A stretch of DNA of 64,000 bases from Prochlorococcus marinus XMU1408 (GCF_003208055.1 NZ_QJUE01000002.1:715355-779354), one strand, 5' to 3'; shown: positions 49,734-59,517, counted from the first letter of the stretch. Program-made: numbers and translations. The notes: generated by a model from the sequence alone, not told the origin.

Positions 49734-51263
49734 ATGAAAAATCCAGAAGTAATTGTAATTGGAAGTGGTATAGGAGGATTATGTTGCGGAGGGTTACTCG
49801 CAAAAGCTGGCAAAAAAATCCTAATTCTTGAGGCTCACTCAAGACCAGGAGGAGCCGCTCATGGCTTTGAGAAAAATGGTTATAAATTTGAATCTGGTCC
49901 TTCTCTTTGGAGTGGACTAGGTACTTGGCCAACGACAAATCCTTTAGGTCAAGTACTTAAAGCTCTTAACCAAAAAGTTGAATTAATTAAATATCGGGAA
50001 TGGAATGTTCAAATTCCTGAGGGTGACTACACGATTGGAGTTGGAGATAGACGATTCCTTGATCAGATCAATTCAATTAGCGGAAATGATGCCACTAAAG
50101 AATGGGAACATTTTATTCAAGTGATTAAACCAATTAGTGCAGCAGCTAATGCAATTCCCCTAATAGCACTAAATCAAAACAAGGAAACTATTTTTCAGCT
50201 CTTAAGACGTAGTAATACACTCCTTCCCCACTTGAAATCTATTAAATACCTAGGAGGTGCTTTTGGGAATTTAGTTGATGAACATCTTAAAGATCCATTT
50301 TTACGAAATTGGGTTAATTTACTTTGCTTTCTAATAAGTGGTTTATCCAAAGACGAAACAAATGCAGCTGCGATGGCAACCCTTTTTGATGATTGGTTTA
50401 AACCAGATGCCTACCTGGAATATCCAAAAGGAGGAAGTGAATCAATCGTTAAGGCTCTATTAAATGGAATTTACTCATTTGGAGGGAATCTTAGACTTAA
50501 TTCAAAAGTAAAACAGATAATTATAAAAAGAAACAAAGCAATCGGAATTGAGTTGAAAAATGGTGAAAAAATTTTTGCAGATCATATTGTTAGCAATGCA
50601 GACATTTGGAATACCCTAGATTTAATACCAAAAGAAATATCTCAAAAATGGAGAGAGAAAAGGTCTATGACTCCAAAATGCAAGTCATTTCTTCATATAC
50701 ATCTTGGGTTTAATGCAGAAGGACTAGAAAATATTCCACTCCATTCAATATGGGTTGATGATTGGTCTAAAGGTATTACTGCTGAAAGAAATGTAGTAGT
50801 TCTCTCTATTCCATCTGCATTGGATCCAACAATGTCTCCCCCAAACAAACACATTCTTCACGGATATACGCCTGCTAATGAGCCATGGGAAAAATGGGAA
50901 AATCTGAAAATAGGTACTGAAGAATATGAAAAAACAAAAGAAGAGCGGTGCTCTGTCTTTTGGGAACCAATAAAAAAACTGATACCTGATATTGAGGAAA
51001 GAATCGAAATAAAAATGACAGGTACACCACTTACACATCAAAGATTTTTAAATGCAAAAAATGGAAGTTATGGTCCAGCCTTATCAGCGGCAGAGGGACT
51101 TTTCCCAGGGAATAAAACTGCAATTAAAAATCTATTATTGTGTGGCTCCAGTACATTCCCGGGGATCGGGATACCACCTGTAGCAGCCAGCGGTGCCATG
51201 GCCGCCAATACTATTCTTGGTTCCAAATTTCAAAGAGATCTAATCAAAGAGCTAGACATATAA
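49734..51263 (+). CDS. FAD-dependent carotenoid isomerase/desaturase-like oxidoreductase
   Basis: 509 residues. The N-terminal dinucleotide fold VIGSGIGGLCCGGLLA (G-x-G-x2-G) and EAHSRPGGAAHGFE (RPGG) match the CrtI/CrtISO superfamily. The C-terminal FAD motif FPGIGIPPVAASGAMAAN is also present. A carotene cis-trans isomerase (crtH-like) or related pigment enzyme is likely; the exact substrate cannot be told from sequence. Confidence 0.8.
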   Translation: MKNPEVIVIGSGIGGLCCGGLLAKAGKKILILEAHSRPGGAAHGFEKNGYKFESGPSLWSGLGTWPTTNPLGQVLKALNQKVELIKYREWNVQIPEGDYTIGVGDRRFLDQINSISGNDATKEWEHFIQVIKPISAAANAIPLIALNQNKETIFQLLRRSNTLLPHLKSIKYLGGAFGNLVDEHLKDPFLRNWVNLLCFLISGLSKDETNAAAMATLFDDWFKPDAYLEYPKGGSESIVKALLNGIYSFGGNLRLNSKVKQIIIKRNKAIGIELKNGEKIFADHIVSNADIWNTLDLIPKEISQKWREKRSMTPKCKSFLHIHLGFNAEGLENIPLHSIWVDDWSKGITAERNVVVLSIPSALDPTMSPPNKHILHGYTPANEPWEKWENLKIGTEEYEKTKEERCSVFWEPIKKLIPDIEERIEIKMTGTPLTHQRFLNAKNGSYGPALSAAEGLFPGNKTAIKNLLLCGSSTFPGIGIPPVAASGAMAANTILGSKFQRDLIKELDI

Positions 51264-51306
51264 AAAAACACCTATTGTTGATAGACAACATGAAAACACA
51301 AATCAA

Positions 51307-51570
51307 ATGAGTAACTCACTCAATAAGGCTTTTACAGGAGTAATCGCTCTAGCTCTGATTGTGATAGCTGTAGGTCGTATCCCATTTTCAAGAGAGAAAG
51401 AGCTATCAAATTTATGCAGGGAATACTACACAATGTACCTTAATCAGAATGACTACTCACTAAAAGAAAAAAACACAAAGATCAAAGTGATTGCAAAGAA
51501 AACAGGTCTTAAAGCTGAGACAAATAATGTTGGTAATTTTTGTAATTCGTTCTATTTCAACCAAAGATAG
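51307..51570 (+). CDS. secreted/membrane hypothetical protein
   Basis: 87 residues. Hydrophobic segment near residues 8-22, then a soluble domain with two cysteines (SNLCREYY and NFCNSFY). No family recognised. Confidence 0.55.
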   Translation: MSNSLNKAFTGVIALALIVIAVGRIPFSREKELSNLCREYYTMYLNQNDYSLKEKNTKIKVIAKKTGLKAETNNVGNFCNSFYFNQR

Positions 51571-51704
51571 ATTTTAAATAAGAAAATAGAAAAGTTTCTC
51601 AATACATTTATTCAATTTCTAATAGGAACAAATACATCCGTAATTATATCGATAGATTTAATATCAATTTAGTAGTTAAATAAGGATAGTAACGAGGAAA
51701 AATC

Positions 51705-51878
51705 ATGAAGAAAGAAACTTCATCAAATATCCTTGAAAAAATTGATGTCGCTAAAGAAAGAATCAAGGAATTAGAAACAATGATTAATCATTGGGAAGGT
51801 ATCGAAGTTGAAGGCTTTTGGGATGCTGAATGCTATATAAATCCATCATCTCCGGCTTGCCTTCTCTTTAATAATTGA
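51705..51878 (+). CDS. CP12-like C-terminal motif protein 2
   Basis: 57 residues. A helical first half (VAKERIKELETMINHWEG) is followed by FWDAECYINPSSPACLLFNN. It has the same C-x8-C with NP as 34642-34803, but the last residues are Asn-Asn rather than the CP12 Asp-Asp. GAPDH binding is only a possibility. A good ribosome binding site (GAGG) precedes the ATG. Confidence 0.55.
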   Translation: MKKETSSNILEKIDVAKERIKELETMINHWEGIEVEGFWDAECYINPSSPACLLFNN

Positions 51879-52087
51879 CCTTCAATCGGTAAAGCTTTAA
51901 GCCAGCTCAAGAAAATCATCTCATCAACAGCTATTCTAATAGCCTTATTAGCGATTGAAAATTAACTCAAAGAAAAAGGATCACTTAACGAGACGCAAAG
52001 GTATTTTTCTTTAACTGGTGAAATCTACTTTTTAAACTCATGATTCACAAAAAAATTTTATAGAGTAAAAAAAATTGTAGATAAAAA

Positions 52088-52648
52088 ATGACGGAGCCAT
52101 CAAAAGTCGTGTCATCCAGTGACTTTGATGATTGGTTTTCTTTGAACGACACTGTTATGGGAGGTTCAAGTAAAGCAGTTTGCAGATCTTCCTCAAAAGG
52201 CCTCTCCTTGGAAGGTGTTGTAGTTGAGGAAAAAGGAGGTTTTGTTAGTTGCAAATCTCCAATATTTTCACCTGTTTTAAATTTATCAAATTATCAAGGT
52301 TTTGAATTAAAAATTGAAGGTAAAGGTCGAACTTTAAAATTTGGAGTGTCATGTAAATATGGAATTCTTGAATTAAGAGGATTTTTCTTAGACAAATCAC
52401 CTGGTGGGCTCAGATGGGTAGCAGAAATAGAAACAAAAAGATTTGGGACAACAACTATCAAAGTACCTTTTGAAAGCCTTGAACCAACAGTTCTTGCAAA
52501 AAAAATTTCTATACCAATTATATTTAAATCAGAATCTATAACCCAATTTCAATTACTACATTCCAAATTTGGTAAACCAGGAGAATTGAATCCTGGGTTT
52601 AAGCCAGGCAAAATAAATTTTGTATTACAATCAATTTGTGTCTACTAG
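52088..52648 (+). CDS. CIA30-family protein
   Basis: 186 residues. WFSLNDTVMGGSSKAV and the repeated beta strands up to FELKIEGKGRTLKFGV match CIA30 (complex I intermediate-associated) beta-sandwich proteins. In cyanobacteria these are thought to act in assembly of membrane complexes. Monocistronic. Confidence 0.88.
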   Translation: MTEPSKVVSSSDFDDWFSLNDTVMGGSSKAVCRSSSKGLSLEGVVVEEKGGFVSCKSPIFSPVLNLSNYQGFELKIEGKGRTLKFGVSCKYGILELRGFFLDKSPGGLRWVAEIETKRFGTTTIKVPFESLEPTVLAKKISIPIIFKSESITQFQLLHSKFGKPGELNPGFKPGKINFVLQSICVY

Positions 52649-52846
52649 CACAATTTAAAAAATAAATTAATATAAATTTTTCTGATTTCATAGGTAATAA
52701 AAATAAAGAATAGTAAAAGTATTTCTCAAAGGAATGGACCGCATAACAAATTAAATCTATGAAAAACATTTTTTATTGAATAGACTTTAATTAATTCAGA
52801 AAACGACCTTTCAATGGGACTACTTTAAATATATAACCTCAATAAA

Positions 52847-54322
52847 ATGAAGAACAAAGAGTTACCACCGATATGTGGTTTTGAATTTGAAATTAATAAG
52901 TTAGTAAATAAAGAAAGAGATAGTAGACAATTCGAAGAAAAGTCAAGGTTAGAGAATGTGAATTCAGGATTTGCATGTGCCCTCCATATGCATCAACCGA
53001 CAATTCCAGCAGGTGAGAATGGAAAGCTCATTTCACATTTGCAATATATGTTTGAGCACACTTCAGAAGGAGATAATCACAATGCCGAACCATTTGCACA
53101 ATGCTATAAACGTTTGGCTCAAATCATTCCAAGCCTGATAGATGAAGGATATGATCCCAAAATAATGCTTGATTACTCCGGTAATCTTCTTTGGGGAATC
53201 GAACAAATGGGTCGCGAGGATATTCTCAAATCATTAAAACTCCTAGCGTGTGATCAGACAGTTCAACCACATGTTGAATGGTTAGGAACCTTTTGGAGTC
53301 ATGCTGTAGCCTCTTCGACTCCACCTTCTGACTTTAAATTACAGATAACAGCCTGGCAGCACCACTTCTCGTCTTTATTTGGAGAAGATGCATTGCGTCG
53401 AGTAAATGGTTTCTCTCTTCCTGAGATGCATCTTCCAAACCATCCGGATGTACTATTTCAGTTAATCAAAGCTCTTAAGGAATGTGGATATCGTTGGGTA
53501 ATGGTTCAAGAACATAGTGTTCAAAATATAGATGGCTCTAATCTAAGAAACGATCAAAAATATATTCCCAATATGCTCAAAGCTCAAAGTAGTAATGGAG
53601 AGACCATCTCTATTCTTTCACTAATAAAAACTCAAGGATCAGATACAAAGCTTGTTGGGCAAATGCAACCTTATTACGAGGCAATAGGTCTAAATAAACA
53701 ATATTTAGGTAAACATATTATCCCCTCGCTGGTTTCCCAAATTGCTGATGGAGAAAATGGCGGTGTAATGATGAACGAATTTCCCCAAGCTTATATACAG
53801 GCTTATAAAAGAATTGGTCAAAAAACCGACATAAGCTCCACAATTGCCATGAACGGATCTGAATACCTCGACTTCCTGGAGACTTTAGATATTGATGAAA
53901 ATAATTATCCATTGATACAAGCAGTCGGTCAAGACAGAATATGGAAAAAAATCTCAGGGCCAATAACACCTACTTTGGTTAAAAAAGCAATTAATGAATT
54001 AAAAGAGGAAGATCAATCTTTTTCTTTAAGTGGAGCCAGCTGGACTAACGATTTGAGTTGGGAAGATGGATATATAAATGTTTTAGAGCCAATTACAAAA
54101 CTTAGTTCGTATTTTCATGAAACATTTGACCATTTATTAGTTCAAAATCCATCGTTAACAAAAATCTATGACTATCAAGAAGCTCTCCTATACCTTTTGC
54201 TATTAGAAACTAGCTGCTTCCGTTATTGGGGACAGGGAAAATGGACTGAATATGCTAAAACAATCTTCAGAAAAGGTGAAGAGGTGATTAGAAACTTTGA
54301 AATTTCAGCAAAGAGCAGTTAA
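52847..54322 (+). CDS. glycoside hydrolase family 57 protein
   Basis: 491 residues. ALHMHQPTIP is the GH57 start motif; DYSGNLLWG, then GFSLPEMHLPNHP (expected nucleophile Glu) and a C-terminal helical domain follow. Family members are amylases, branching enzymes or 4-alpha-glucanotransferases, so it probably acts on glycogen. Length (491) is at the shorter end of the family. Confidence 0.88.
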   Translation: MKNKELPPICGFEFEINKLVNKERDSRQFEEKSRLENVNSGFACALHMHQPTIPAGENGKLISHLQYMFEHTSEGDNHNAEPFAQCYKRLAQIIPSLIDEGYDPKIMLDYSGNLLWGIEQMGREDILKSLKLLACDQTVQPHVEWLGTFWSHAVASSTPPSDFKLQITAWQHHFSSLFGEDALRRVNGFSLPEMHLPNHPDVLFQLIKALKECGYRWVMVQEHSVQNIDGSNLRNDQKYIPNMLKAQSSNGETISILSLIKTQGSDTKLVGQMQPYYEAIGLNKQYLGKHIIPSLVSQIADGENGGVMMNEFPQAYIQAYKRIGQKTDISSTIAMNGSEYLDFLETLDIDENNYPLIQAVGQDRIWKKISGPITPTLVKKAINELKEEDQSFSLSGASWTNDLSWEDGYINVLEPITKLSSYFHETFDHLLVQNPSLTKIYDYQEALLYLLLLETSCFRYWGQGKWTEYAKTIFRKGEEVIRNFEISAKSS

Positions 54323-54412
54323 TCAATTTTGTAAAGGCATCAATCAAGAAAAAGAAAAAACTAGCAAAAAATTATTTTTTGCGTTAAGGTCACCGACCAA
54401 AGCTTTAATAAA

Positions 54413-54604
54413 ATGACTAGTACAAGTTTTGACAAAAATGGACTGGATAAAGCAGGTATTCATTGGATGCAATATCTTTCAATGACATCAATGTCATTGC
54501 TTATATTTCTCATAGCATTAGACAAAGCCGTTCCTAGCTTTCATCATTTTGTTTTAGTTTCAATGGCCAAAGCAGGAATTATTTGTAATGGGATAGCTGG
54601 ATAA
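54413..54604 (+). CDS. single-pass membrane mini-protein
   Basis: 63 residues. One helix (YLSMTSMSLLIFLIALDKA) with a polar start and a Gly/Ile-rich end. Confidence 0.5.
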   Translation: MTSTSFDKNGLDKAGIHWMQYLSMTSMSLLIFLIALDKAVPSFHHFVLVSMAKAGIICNGIAG

Positions 54605-54652
54605 TATCCTTTCACAGATCCACTGATCTCGCCAAAGAAAAAATATTAAACT

Positions 54653-54787
54653 ATGAAAGGTAAAATCAATCCAGACAACGATGGTTACGATCCATCAGAG
54701 GAATACTTCAAAAAGAAAGGTGACGCATATGAAAATGAAACTGATGAATATTTCCCTGAAGAAACTTCTAAGCCACCCCATTATTAA
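54653..54787 (+). CDS. acidic soluble mini-protein
   Basis: 44 residues (NPDNDGYDPSEEYFKKKGDA, then NETDEYFPEETSKPPHY). Tyr/Asp/Glu-rich, probably disordered. Downstream of 54413-54604 by 48 nt. Confidence 0.5.
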   Translation: MKGKINPDNDGYDPSEEYFKKKGDAYENETDEYFPEETSKPPHY

Positions 54788-54838
54788 TGGCAACCAAGAA
54801 AGGGATGATGATAATTAAAATCAACTAATGATTATTAT

Positions 54839-55009
54839 CTATCTATGTGAAATGTACGTACCTTCTGGATAGAGCCTTGAGATTGCATTAAATCGCTTTG
54901 ATATTTGTCGTTCTTTGTCAATATTAACTTTACGATTAAGAACCAAAACGTTGTGAACCATCCATAGAAAAAAGCCAACAAGCCAATACCAAGATATGGG
55001 ATGAGCCAA
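54839..55009 (-). CDS. membrane-anchored mini-protein
   Basis: 56 residues from a TTG (55009): MAHPISWYWLVGFFLWMVH helix followed by a basic soluble tail (NRKVNIDKERQISKRF). An ATG further in would lose the helix. Confidence 0.45.
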   Translation of the reverse strand: MAHPISWYWLVGFFLWMVHNVLVLNRKVNIDKERQISKRFNAISRLYPEGTYISHR

Positions 55010-55388
55010 AATTTTTATATATCAACTAATTTTAAGATGGCAATTATGTCCTTTTTTTTCATAAGTATTTAAACCTTTTGTTATTGCCCCAACATCAAAA
55101 TTAGATTTTTAAAAATAATTACTCAAGATTATTGCTCTTTTCACCACACAAACAGCTAAGTAGGACCAGGTAGAACAGCTCAAGTCATTTATTAAACATG
55201 AAGATATTTGGTATCAATCAAACGAATGTATATTATTCCTACTGGATTATTCTTAGATTTTTCGACCATTATTGCACGCTAGATAAGCTAGTGTATTTAG
55301 GTCTCTAATTTGAGATTGAGATTACAAAAGTTATTTGCATTATTAAAGAGCTGTAATTTTCTCTAGTTTTAATTTTTGGTGAATAAGT
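55010..55388. other. intergenic region
   Basis: About 380 bases. A 36-codon plus-strand frame at 55198-55308 (begins MKIFGINQT) is possible but poorly supported. No repeats or terminators. Confidence 0.3.
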
Positions 55389-55547
55389 CTAAAAATATGA
55401 GCTTTTCAAATGCCTTTCCATACATATAGTTTGGCAATCGTTCTCTTCCGCACTGCTAGATATTGAACAATATGTTACACACTCAAGATAATCTTCAATT
55501 GGATCAACTTGGCCTTGAGACATTTTCTTAGCATCAATCGTATTCAT
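55389..55547 (-). CDS. twin CX3C mini-protein (paralogue of 12503-12661)
   Basis: 52 residues with Cys 23/27 and 38/42. YLECVTYCS and ICMERHLK match the first copy. AGGAGA lies just before the ATG. Same length as the paralogue. Confidence 0.65.
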   Translation of the reverse strand: MNTIDAKKMSQGQVDPIEDYLECVTYCSISSSAEENDCQTICMERHLKSSYF

Positions 55548-55785
55548 AAAAGTCTCCTACAATAAGAGTTAATCTATCCTTTCTTTTTATTTTTTTCTAT
55601 CGGTATTACTTACTAACTTATACGCATAAGAAAAACTGATATATGAATCATTTTTTAACTAAAACGTAATAGCGAAATAGGGATTAATCTTCATTAAAAT
55701 TTCTCATATTAATAGTTATATAAAAAAATCGCGTAAAAAAAGAAAAGCTGTAAACAACTAACTCAAAATTAAAATAATTTTTATG

Positions 55786-55965
55786 CTATTTTCTCAATTT
55801 TATTCTTATTCCTATTCTTTCTCGAATAGCTTTTATCGGAATCATATCTTTCATTTGATCATCTATTTGCTTTCTAATTAAATTTCTAAATAATTTAGAA
55901 AGCAACACCAAACTAAAAAGAGATAAAATAATCGCCCCCAAAGCAATTAATGAATAAGTATCCAT
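55786..55965 (-). CDS. single-pass membrane protein, basic
   Basis: 59 residues from the ATG at 55965, which sits just after the stop of the upstream gene; longer frames overlap that gene by 60 nt. Helix LIALGAIILSLFSLVLLSKL then a basic tail (IRERIGIRIKLRK). Confidence 0.55.
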   Translation of the reverse strand: MDTYSLIALGAIILSLFSLVLLSKLFRNLIRKQIDDQMKDMIPIKAIRERIGIRIKLRK

Positions 55966-55966
55966 T

Positions 55967-56230
55967 TCAAAGTTCTCTATATATTGCCCATTCATCACCA
56001 TCAGCAGTGACTTCAGAAAGTAACGCAACAGCTATGTCGGACTGATCAGAGCGTTTAACAATAATCTCTTTACCCCCCATATATGGATCATTGAACTCTG
56101 ATTTTGAACGGCTAGCCTCTAGCTGTTCAGATGGTGTCAAAACTTCAAGAATTTTAATCCATATCTCATCATCTGAAGCGAAAGGTGGAACAGAAAATTT
56201 ACTCGGACTACTTTCTTTTTTTTTATCCAT
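55967..56230 (-). CDS. conserved-looking soluble protein
   Basis: 87 residues, with a polar N-terminus (KKKESSPSKFSVPPFASDDE) and a helical/beta body ending DEWAIYREL. It is the second of three tightly packed minus-strand genes. Confidence 0.55.
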   Translation of the reverse strand: MDKKKESSPSKFSVPPFASDDEIWIKILEVLTPSEQLEASRSKSEFNDPYMGGKEIIVKRSDQSDIAVALLSEVTADGDEWAIYREL

Positions 56231-56235
56231 ATTAT

Positions 56236-56442
56236 TTAATTTTTAGCTTTAATCTCTTTAACTTCATTAATTAACCGCTCTTGTCGTTCAGGGGTAATAA
56301 ATCCAAGAGATCCACACTCAATAATTTCTTGAATTGGATCTAATAGTCCATCGTGTTTCTCTAGCCATCCTTCAGTGCATCCTTTACATGCTAATTCATT
56401 TAATTCATTAGCTAAAGACTTGGCTTTCAAGCTATCCATCAA
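56236..56442 (-). CDS. small soluble protein with Cys pair
   Basis: 68 residues. ELACKGCTEGWLEKHDGLLDP contains a C-x2-C, with a third Cys in IIECGSLGF. It is 5 nt before the next gene and leads the three-gene cluster. Confidence 0.55.
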   Translation of the reverse strand: MMDSLKAKSLANELNELACKGCTEGWLEKHDGLLDPIQEIIECGSLGFITPERQERLINEVKEIKAKN

Positions 56443-56609
56443 TAAAAATTTAATTACTTCTTTCTTACTACTCTACAGTCATTCGATAACTCAAGGGAAA
56501 AAAAATTAATAGCCTTATTCAACCAAATTGTAAAGTTAGATAATTCACACCCTATTAATAGATAAGTGGAATCATAGAAAATAAGAACCAAAACAATCTA
56601 GTTAGGAAC

Positions 56610-56720
56610 TCATGCAGCTTCTTTTTTTAATTCCCGATAAATAGAAATGTCTATAGGTCTATTCACATCGGATTGAAAATCAACAATGTCTTGATAAATC
56701 TCATTAGGTAAAGGTTGCAT
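56610..56720 (-). CDS. 36-residue mini-protein
   Basis: Start taken at MQPLPNEIYQDIVDF (56720). A longer frame to 56855 has an unlikely basic, Ser-rich lead. It ends RELKKEAA. Confidence 0.4.
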   Translation of the reverse strand: MQPLPNEIYQDIVDFQSDVNRPIDISIYRELKKEAA

Positions 56721-56975
56721 TTCGCATCTTGAATAACATTTGCTGTAGTCATACTTTTTCACTGAAAACCTGTTGCTTAGGCGCTTAAAGATAGACAATG
56801 TAACAATGCAACTTGAGTTAGTTATATCGTTAGAAGCTGTAGATGCAATACGCAAAACTACTAGCCTTCTCTATTAATTGAGTAAGTAGTTATTACTAAT
56901 ATTACTTTTTAGTAGTAGTTGCCACTTCATATCGTTTTGTATAAAAAGAAAATTTAAAAAAGAGTATTAAAAAAA

Positions 56976-57137
56976 ATGTCTTTATCTCCAAATGAGATGA
57001 CTCCGTACATAAAAAAAATTCAACAGAAATTTGATGAAGCACAATTGTTTTTGGTGAAAAATGGTTTTCACCAAGCCACAAAAGGGCTTTTACAAGACAT
57101 CGAAAACGCTAACGGTATAAATAAAAAAACTAACTAA
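56976..57137 (+). CDS. helical mini-protein
   Basis: 53 residues (MSLSPNEMTPYIKKIQQKFD, then AQLFLVKNGFHQATKGLLQD). Amphipathic helices, soluble. Confidence 0.5.
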   Translation: MSLSPNEMTPYIKKIQQKFDEAQLFLVKNGFHQATKGLLQDIENANGINKKTN

Positions 57138-57234
57138 CATCCTCCAAGCCGATGGAAGCGAAAACAACAAAGTCTGTAGGGACAAAAGTAAAATGGTAAA
57201 CATATACATCCTCTAATATTCACTAACCCTTTCC

Positions 57235-57531
57235 ATGGCAACTGAAATCACTGTTTTAGACTTCAAGCTTAGTAATACTTTTTCAGAGTATTGCACTCAT
57301 ATGAATGCCCCAGAGCAGCAGGCGATGTTTAAAGAAATGGGTGTTAAAACTTTTTATATCGGTGAATGTATAGGAGACTCTAAAAGAGCAACTGTTATGT
57401 TTGAAGGACCAGAGAATGTTTTATATAACATTTTTATCAGTCCGGAAACAAAGCCTATTGTTGAGGCCTCTGGTCATATTTATGAAGAAACCAAAATCAC
57501 AAGATGGATAAACAATTGTCCTAACTGCTAA
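57235..57531 (+). CDS. DUF3764-like protein
   Basis: 98 residues. ITVLDFKLSNTFSEYCTHMNAP, TFYIGECIGDSKRATVMFEGP and IVEASGHIYEET follow the barrel pattern of 42368-42679 but are divergent. Two extra cysteines at the end (NCPNC). Function unknown. Confidence 0.65.
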   Translation: MATEITVLDFKLSNTFSEYCTHMNAPEQQAMFKEMGVKTFYIGECIGDSKRATVMFEGPENVLYNIFISPETKPIVEASGHIYEETKITRWINNCPNC

Positions 57532-57551
57532 TTTTTACGTGTTGAAGTTCG

Positions 57552-57701
57552 TCAAGTAATTGTATCTGGAATCATAGGTATTGAATGTTTTTTGCCGTCT
57601 GGGCTTACATATATATTCTCTTTCCCATATTCTGTATCAATGATTTTTTCAAAATGAGTCCCCTTTGGAAGATGTAAAAAATATTTTTGTGCTCTGTTCA
57701 T
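57552..57701 (-). CDS. mini-protein with beta pattern
   Basis: 49 residues (NRAQKYFLHLPKGTHFEKII, then YVSPDGKKHSIPMIPDTIT). Soluble and protein-like. Convergent with the previous gene. Confidence 0.5.
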   Translation of the reverse strand: MNRAQKYFLHLPKGTHFEKIIDTEYGKENIYVSPDGKKHSIPMIPDTIT

Positions 57702-57781
57702 TTTATTTATACAGTTATTTAAAAATAACTAGCATTTTTCCCAACGACAACATATTGATTGTTTTATGAGAGTTTTGGTGG

Positions 57782-58114
57782 CTAACTATTTGATTTTTCT
57801 AAAGCAGTTAACAATTTGCCAACTCTAGTTCCATTAACTCCAAGATCGCCACCACCATATCTTGATGCGGATTTGATTTGAATCTTCTTATCGATTTTTA
57901 AAATCTCCAAGTCGTCTGGAAATCTGAAAATCAAACTACGACAAACCCCTTTCCAATATTTATCATTAACCTCTAAAACTTTGGTTCTAGGAATTTCCTG
58001 GGCAATCCTAATAAGTTGCTCAAAGGTCTTGTCAACATCTTCAAATTCTTTTTGAAAAAAAACGCAATTAAGCGGATTTAAACAGGGACAAAGACCTGAT
58101 TTAGGATCTGGCAT
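57782..58114 (-). CDS. DUF1499-family protein
   Basis: 110 residues. An N-terminal CPCLNPLNC cysteine cluster is followed by SLIFRFPDDLEILKIDKKIQIKSASRYGGGDLGVNGTRV, which is the DUF1499 hallmark (SASR-x-G...D-x-G-NR-x-R). Function unknown, widespread in marine phototrophs. Confidence 0.85.
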   Translation of the reverse strand: MPDPKSGLCPCLNPLNCVFFQKEFEDVDKTFEQLIRIAQEIPRTKVLEVNDKYWKGVCRSLIFRFPDDLEILKIDKKIQIKSASRYGGGDLGVNGTRVGKLLTALEKSNS

Positions 58115-58272
58115 ATTTTCTATGAGTTCACATATTGATCATGAGAAAAGTTTATCCCCCCTTTGGTCTTGTTTTTCAGAAATTTATTACTAAGTGATGT
58201 CTAGGTCTCCCTACCTAAAATGCCCGTGCAAAAACTATCCTTCGATTAAATTTGTAAAAACAATTTTTGAGC

Positions 58273-58368
58273 ATGACACGATTAGATAAAACAGGGATGA
58301 TGATGATTGTTTTCAGTGTGGCCTCAACACTTCCTTATCAGTTTCATTATCTCTCTTCTATGAGTTAA
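58273..58368 (+). CDS. 31-residue hydrophobic peptide
   Basis: MTRLDKTGMMMIVFSVASTL then polar-aromatic end. Possible membrane peptide, weak evidence. Confidence 0.35.
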   Translation: MTRLDKTGMMMIVFSVASTLPYQFHYLSSMS

Positions 58369-58374
58369 AACAGG

Positions 58375-58926
58375 TTAATCCCTCTCTCTATAGATAGTAC
58401 TAATTAAAGGTCTATTGATTAAAGGCGGCTCATTTCCATATCCAATCCAAATAAAACCAATAATTTCCTCCTCACTTGAATTTATTTGTGCGATTTGATA
58501 TGTATTAGGATCTTTAGTGATTTTGCCTGTTGACCACTTGCAACCAACATCATCGGCGACAAGTGAAAGCGACAGGTTTTGAATCGCGCAAGCACAAGCA
58601 GCATAATCTTCGAGTTTTTGAGCTTGATTATCAGTACATACTTGAGTGGCAATAAGCAAATGGGAAGGGTTAAGCATTTTTTCCTTTATTTTTTTTAAAC
58701 TAGATTCATCTATTGACGTATCACCAAATTTCAGAGTCAGCTGTAATTGATATAGAAGTTCCCTTTTTTTTATCCCAATGTTGGTAAAACGCCATGGGAA
58801 AGTCCTTCTGTGGCAGGGTGCCTGATTAGCTGCAACTATTGATTTTTGAATTACTTCGCTAGGAACACTTTTTTTGGAAAAGATATGAATGGTCCTTCGT
58901 TTTTTAATTGCTTCAGCTATTTCCAT
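58375..58926 (-). CDS. nitroreductase-family protein
   Basis: 183 residues. IKKRRTIHIFSKKSVP (RR-x-I-R-like FMN start), ANQAPCHRRTFPWRF and the C-terminal EIIGFIWIGYGNEP match the FMN-dependent nitroreductase fold. Substrate unknown. Monocistronic. Confidence 0.85.
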   Translation of the reverse strand: MEIAEAIKKRRTIHIFSKKSVPSEVIQKSIVAANQAPCHRRTFPWRFTNIGIKKRELLYQLQLTLKFGDTSIDESSLKKIKEKMLNPSHLLIATQVCTDNQAQKLEDYAACACAIQNLSLSLVADDVGCKWSTGKITKDPNTYQIAQINSSEEEIIGFIWIGYGNEPPLINRPLISTIYRERD

Positions 58927-59078
58927 AATTTTTTCTTGACGTTATTAACTACACTATTAGTCATAGTGTAAATTTCACAAAAAGTTTAGTTTAGAGACCT
59001 GTAGAAATAAAAGGCGTTTAAATCATCTCCAGCTTGAATCTCACATCTAAAAAAACATGATTAGTTGAAAATCACTTA

Positions 59079-59348
59079 TTAAGCAACTTTGTCAAGAATT
59101 ACATTTGATGGTTTTGAAAATAACGAGACGACTTGGCCCACGGGTGTCTTGAATACGCGTTCGACAATTTCTCCATTATTGATAATTACCCTCGTATTCA
59201 AGGAACCAGAAGGTAGATTTACAGATCTTTTTTTTAGAAGAATTTCTAGCTCTGGATAGTGATCATTAGGTTTAAGAACCTCTTTTAACTCAGGATGTAG
59301 ATCTAAAATTGCGTCATCAAAGGCCTTAAACTTTTTCGTTAAAACCAT
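59079..59348 (-). CDS. LPSGS paralogue 1, hypothetical
   Basis: 89 residues. VNLPSGSLNTRVIINNGEIVERVFKTP then GQVVSLFSKP matches 62720-62935 (LPSGSMNTKVIVTEGEIVERVYKTP, GEIISLF). The helical N-terminus with ELKE is also shared. A small beta domain of unknown function, present twice 3.4 kb apart in opposite orientations. Confidence 0.65.
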   Translation of the reverse strand: MVLTKKFKAFDDAILDLHPELKEVLKPNDHYPELEILLKKRSVNLPSGSLNTRVIINNGEIVERVFKTPVGQVVSLFSKPSNVILDKVA

Positions 59349-59517
59349 ACTTTGAGAAAGCTTTTACTTATGACTTGTAACCTACTGATCTCAAGACGTA
59401 AAGAGTATTTAAACTAAGATCGGGATAAACTTAATAAGACTTTAAATAAAGCTTCAATGAGCAATGAATAAATTCATATAATAAGTCTTACTGGTAGCTA
59501 AAAGTGAAAAATAGTCA

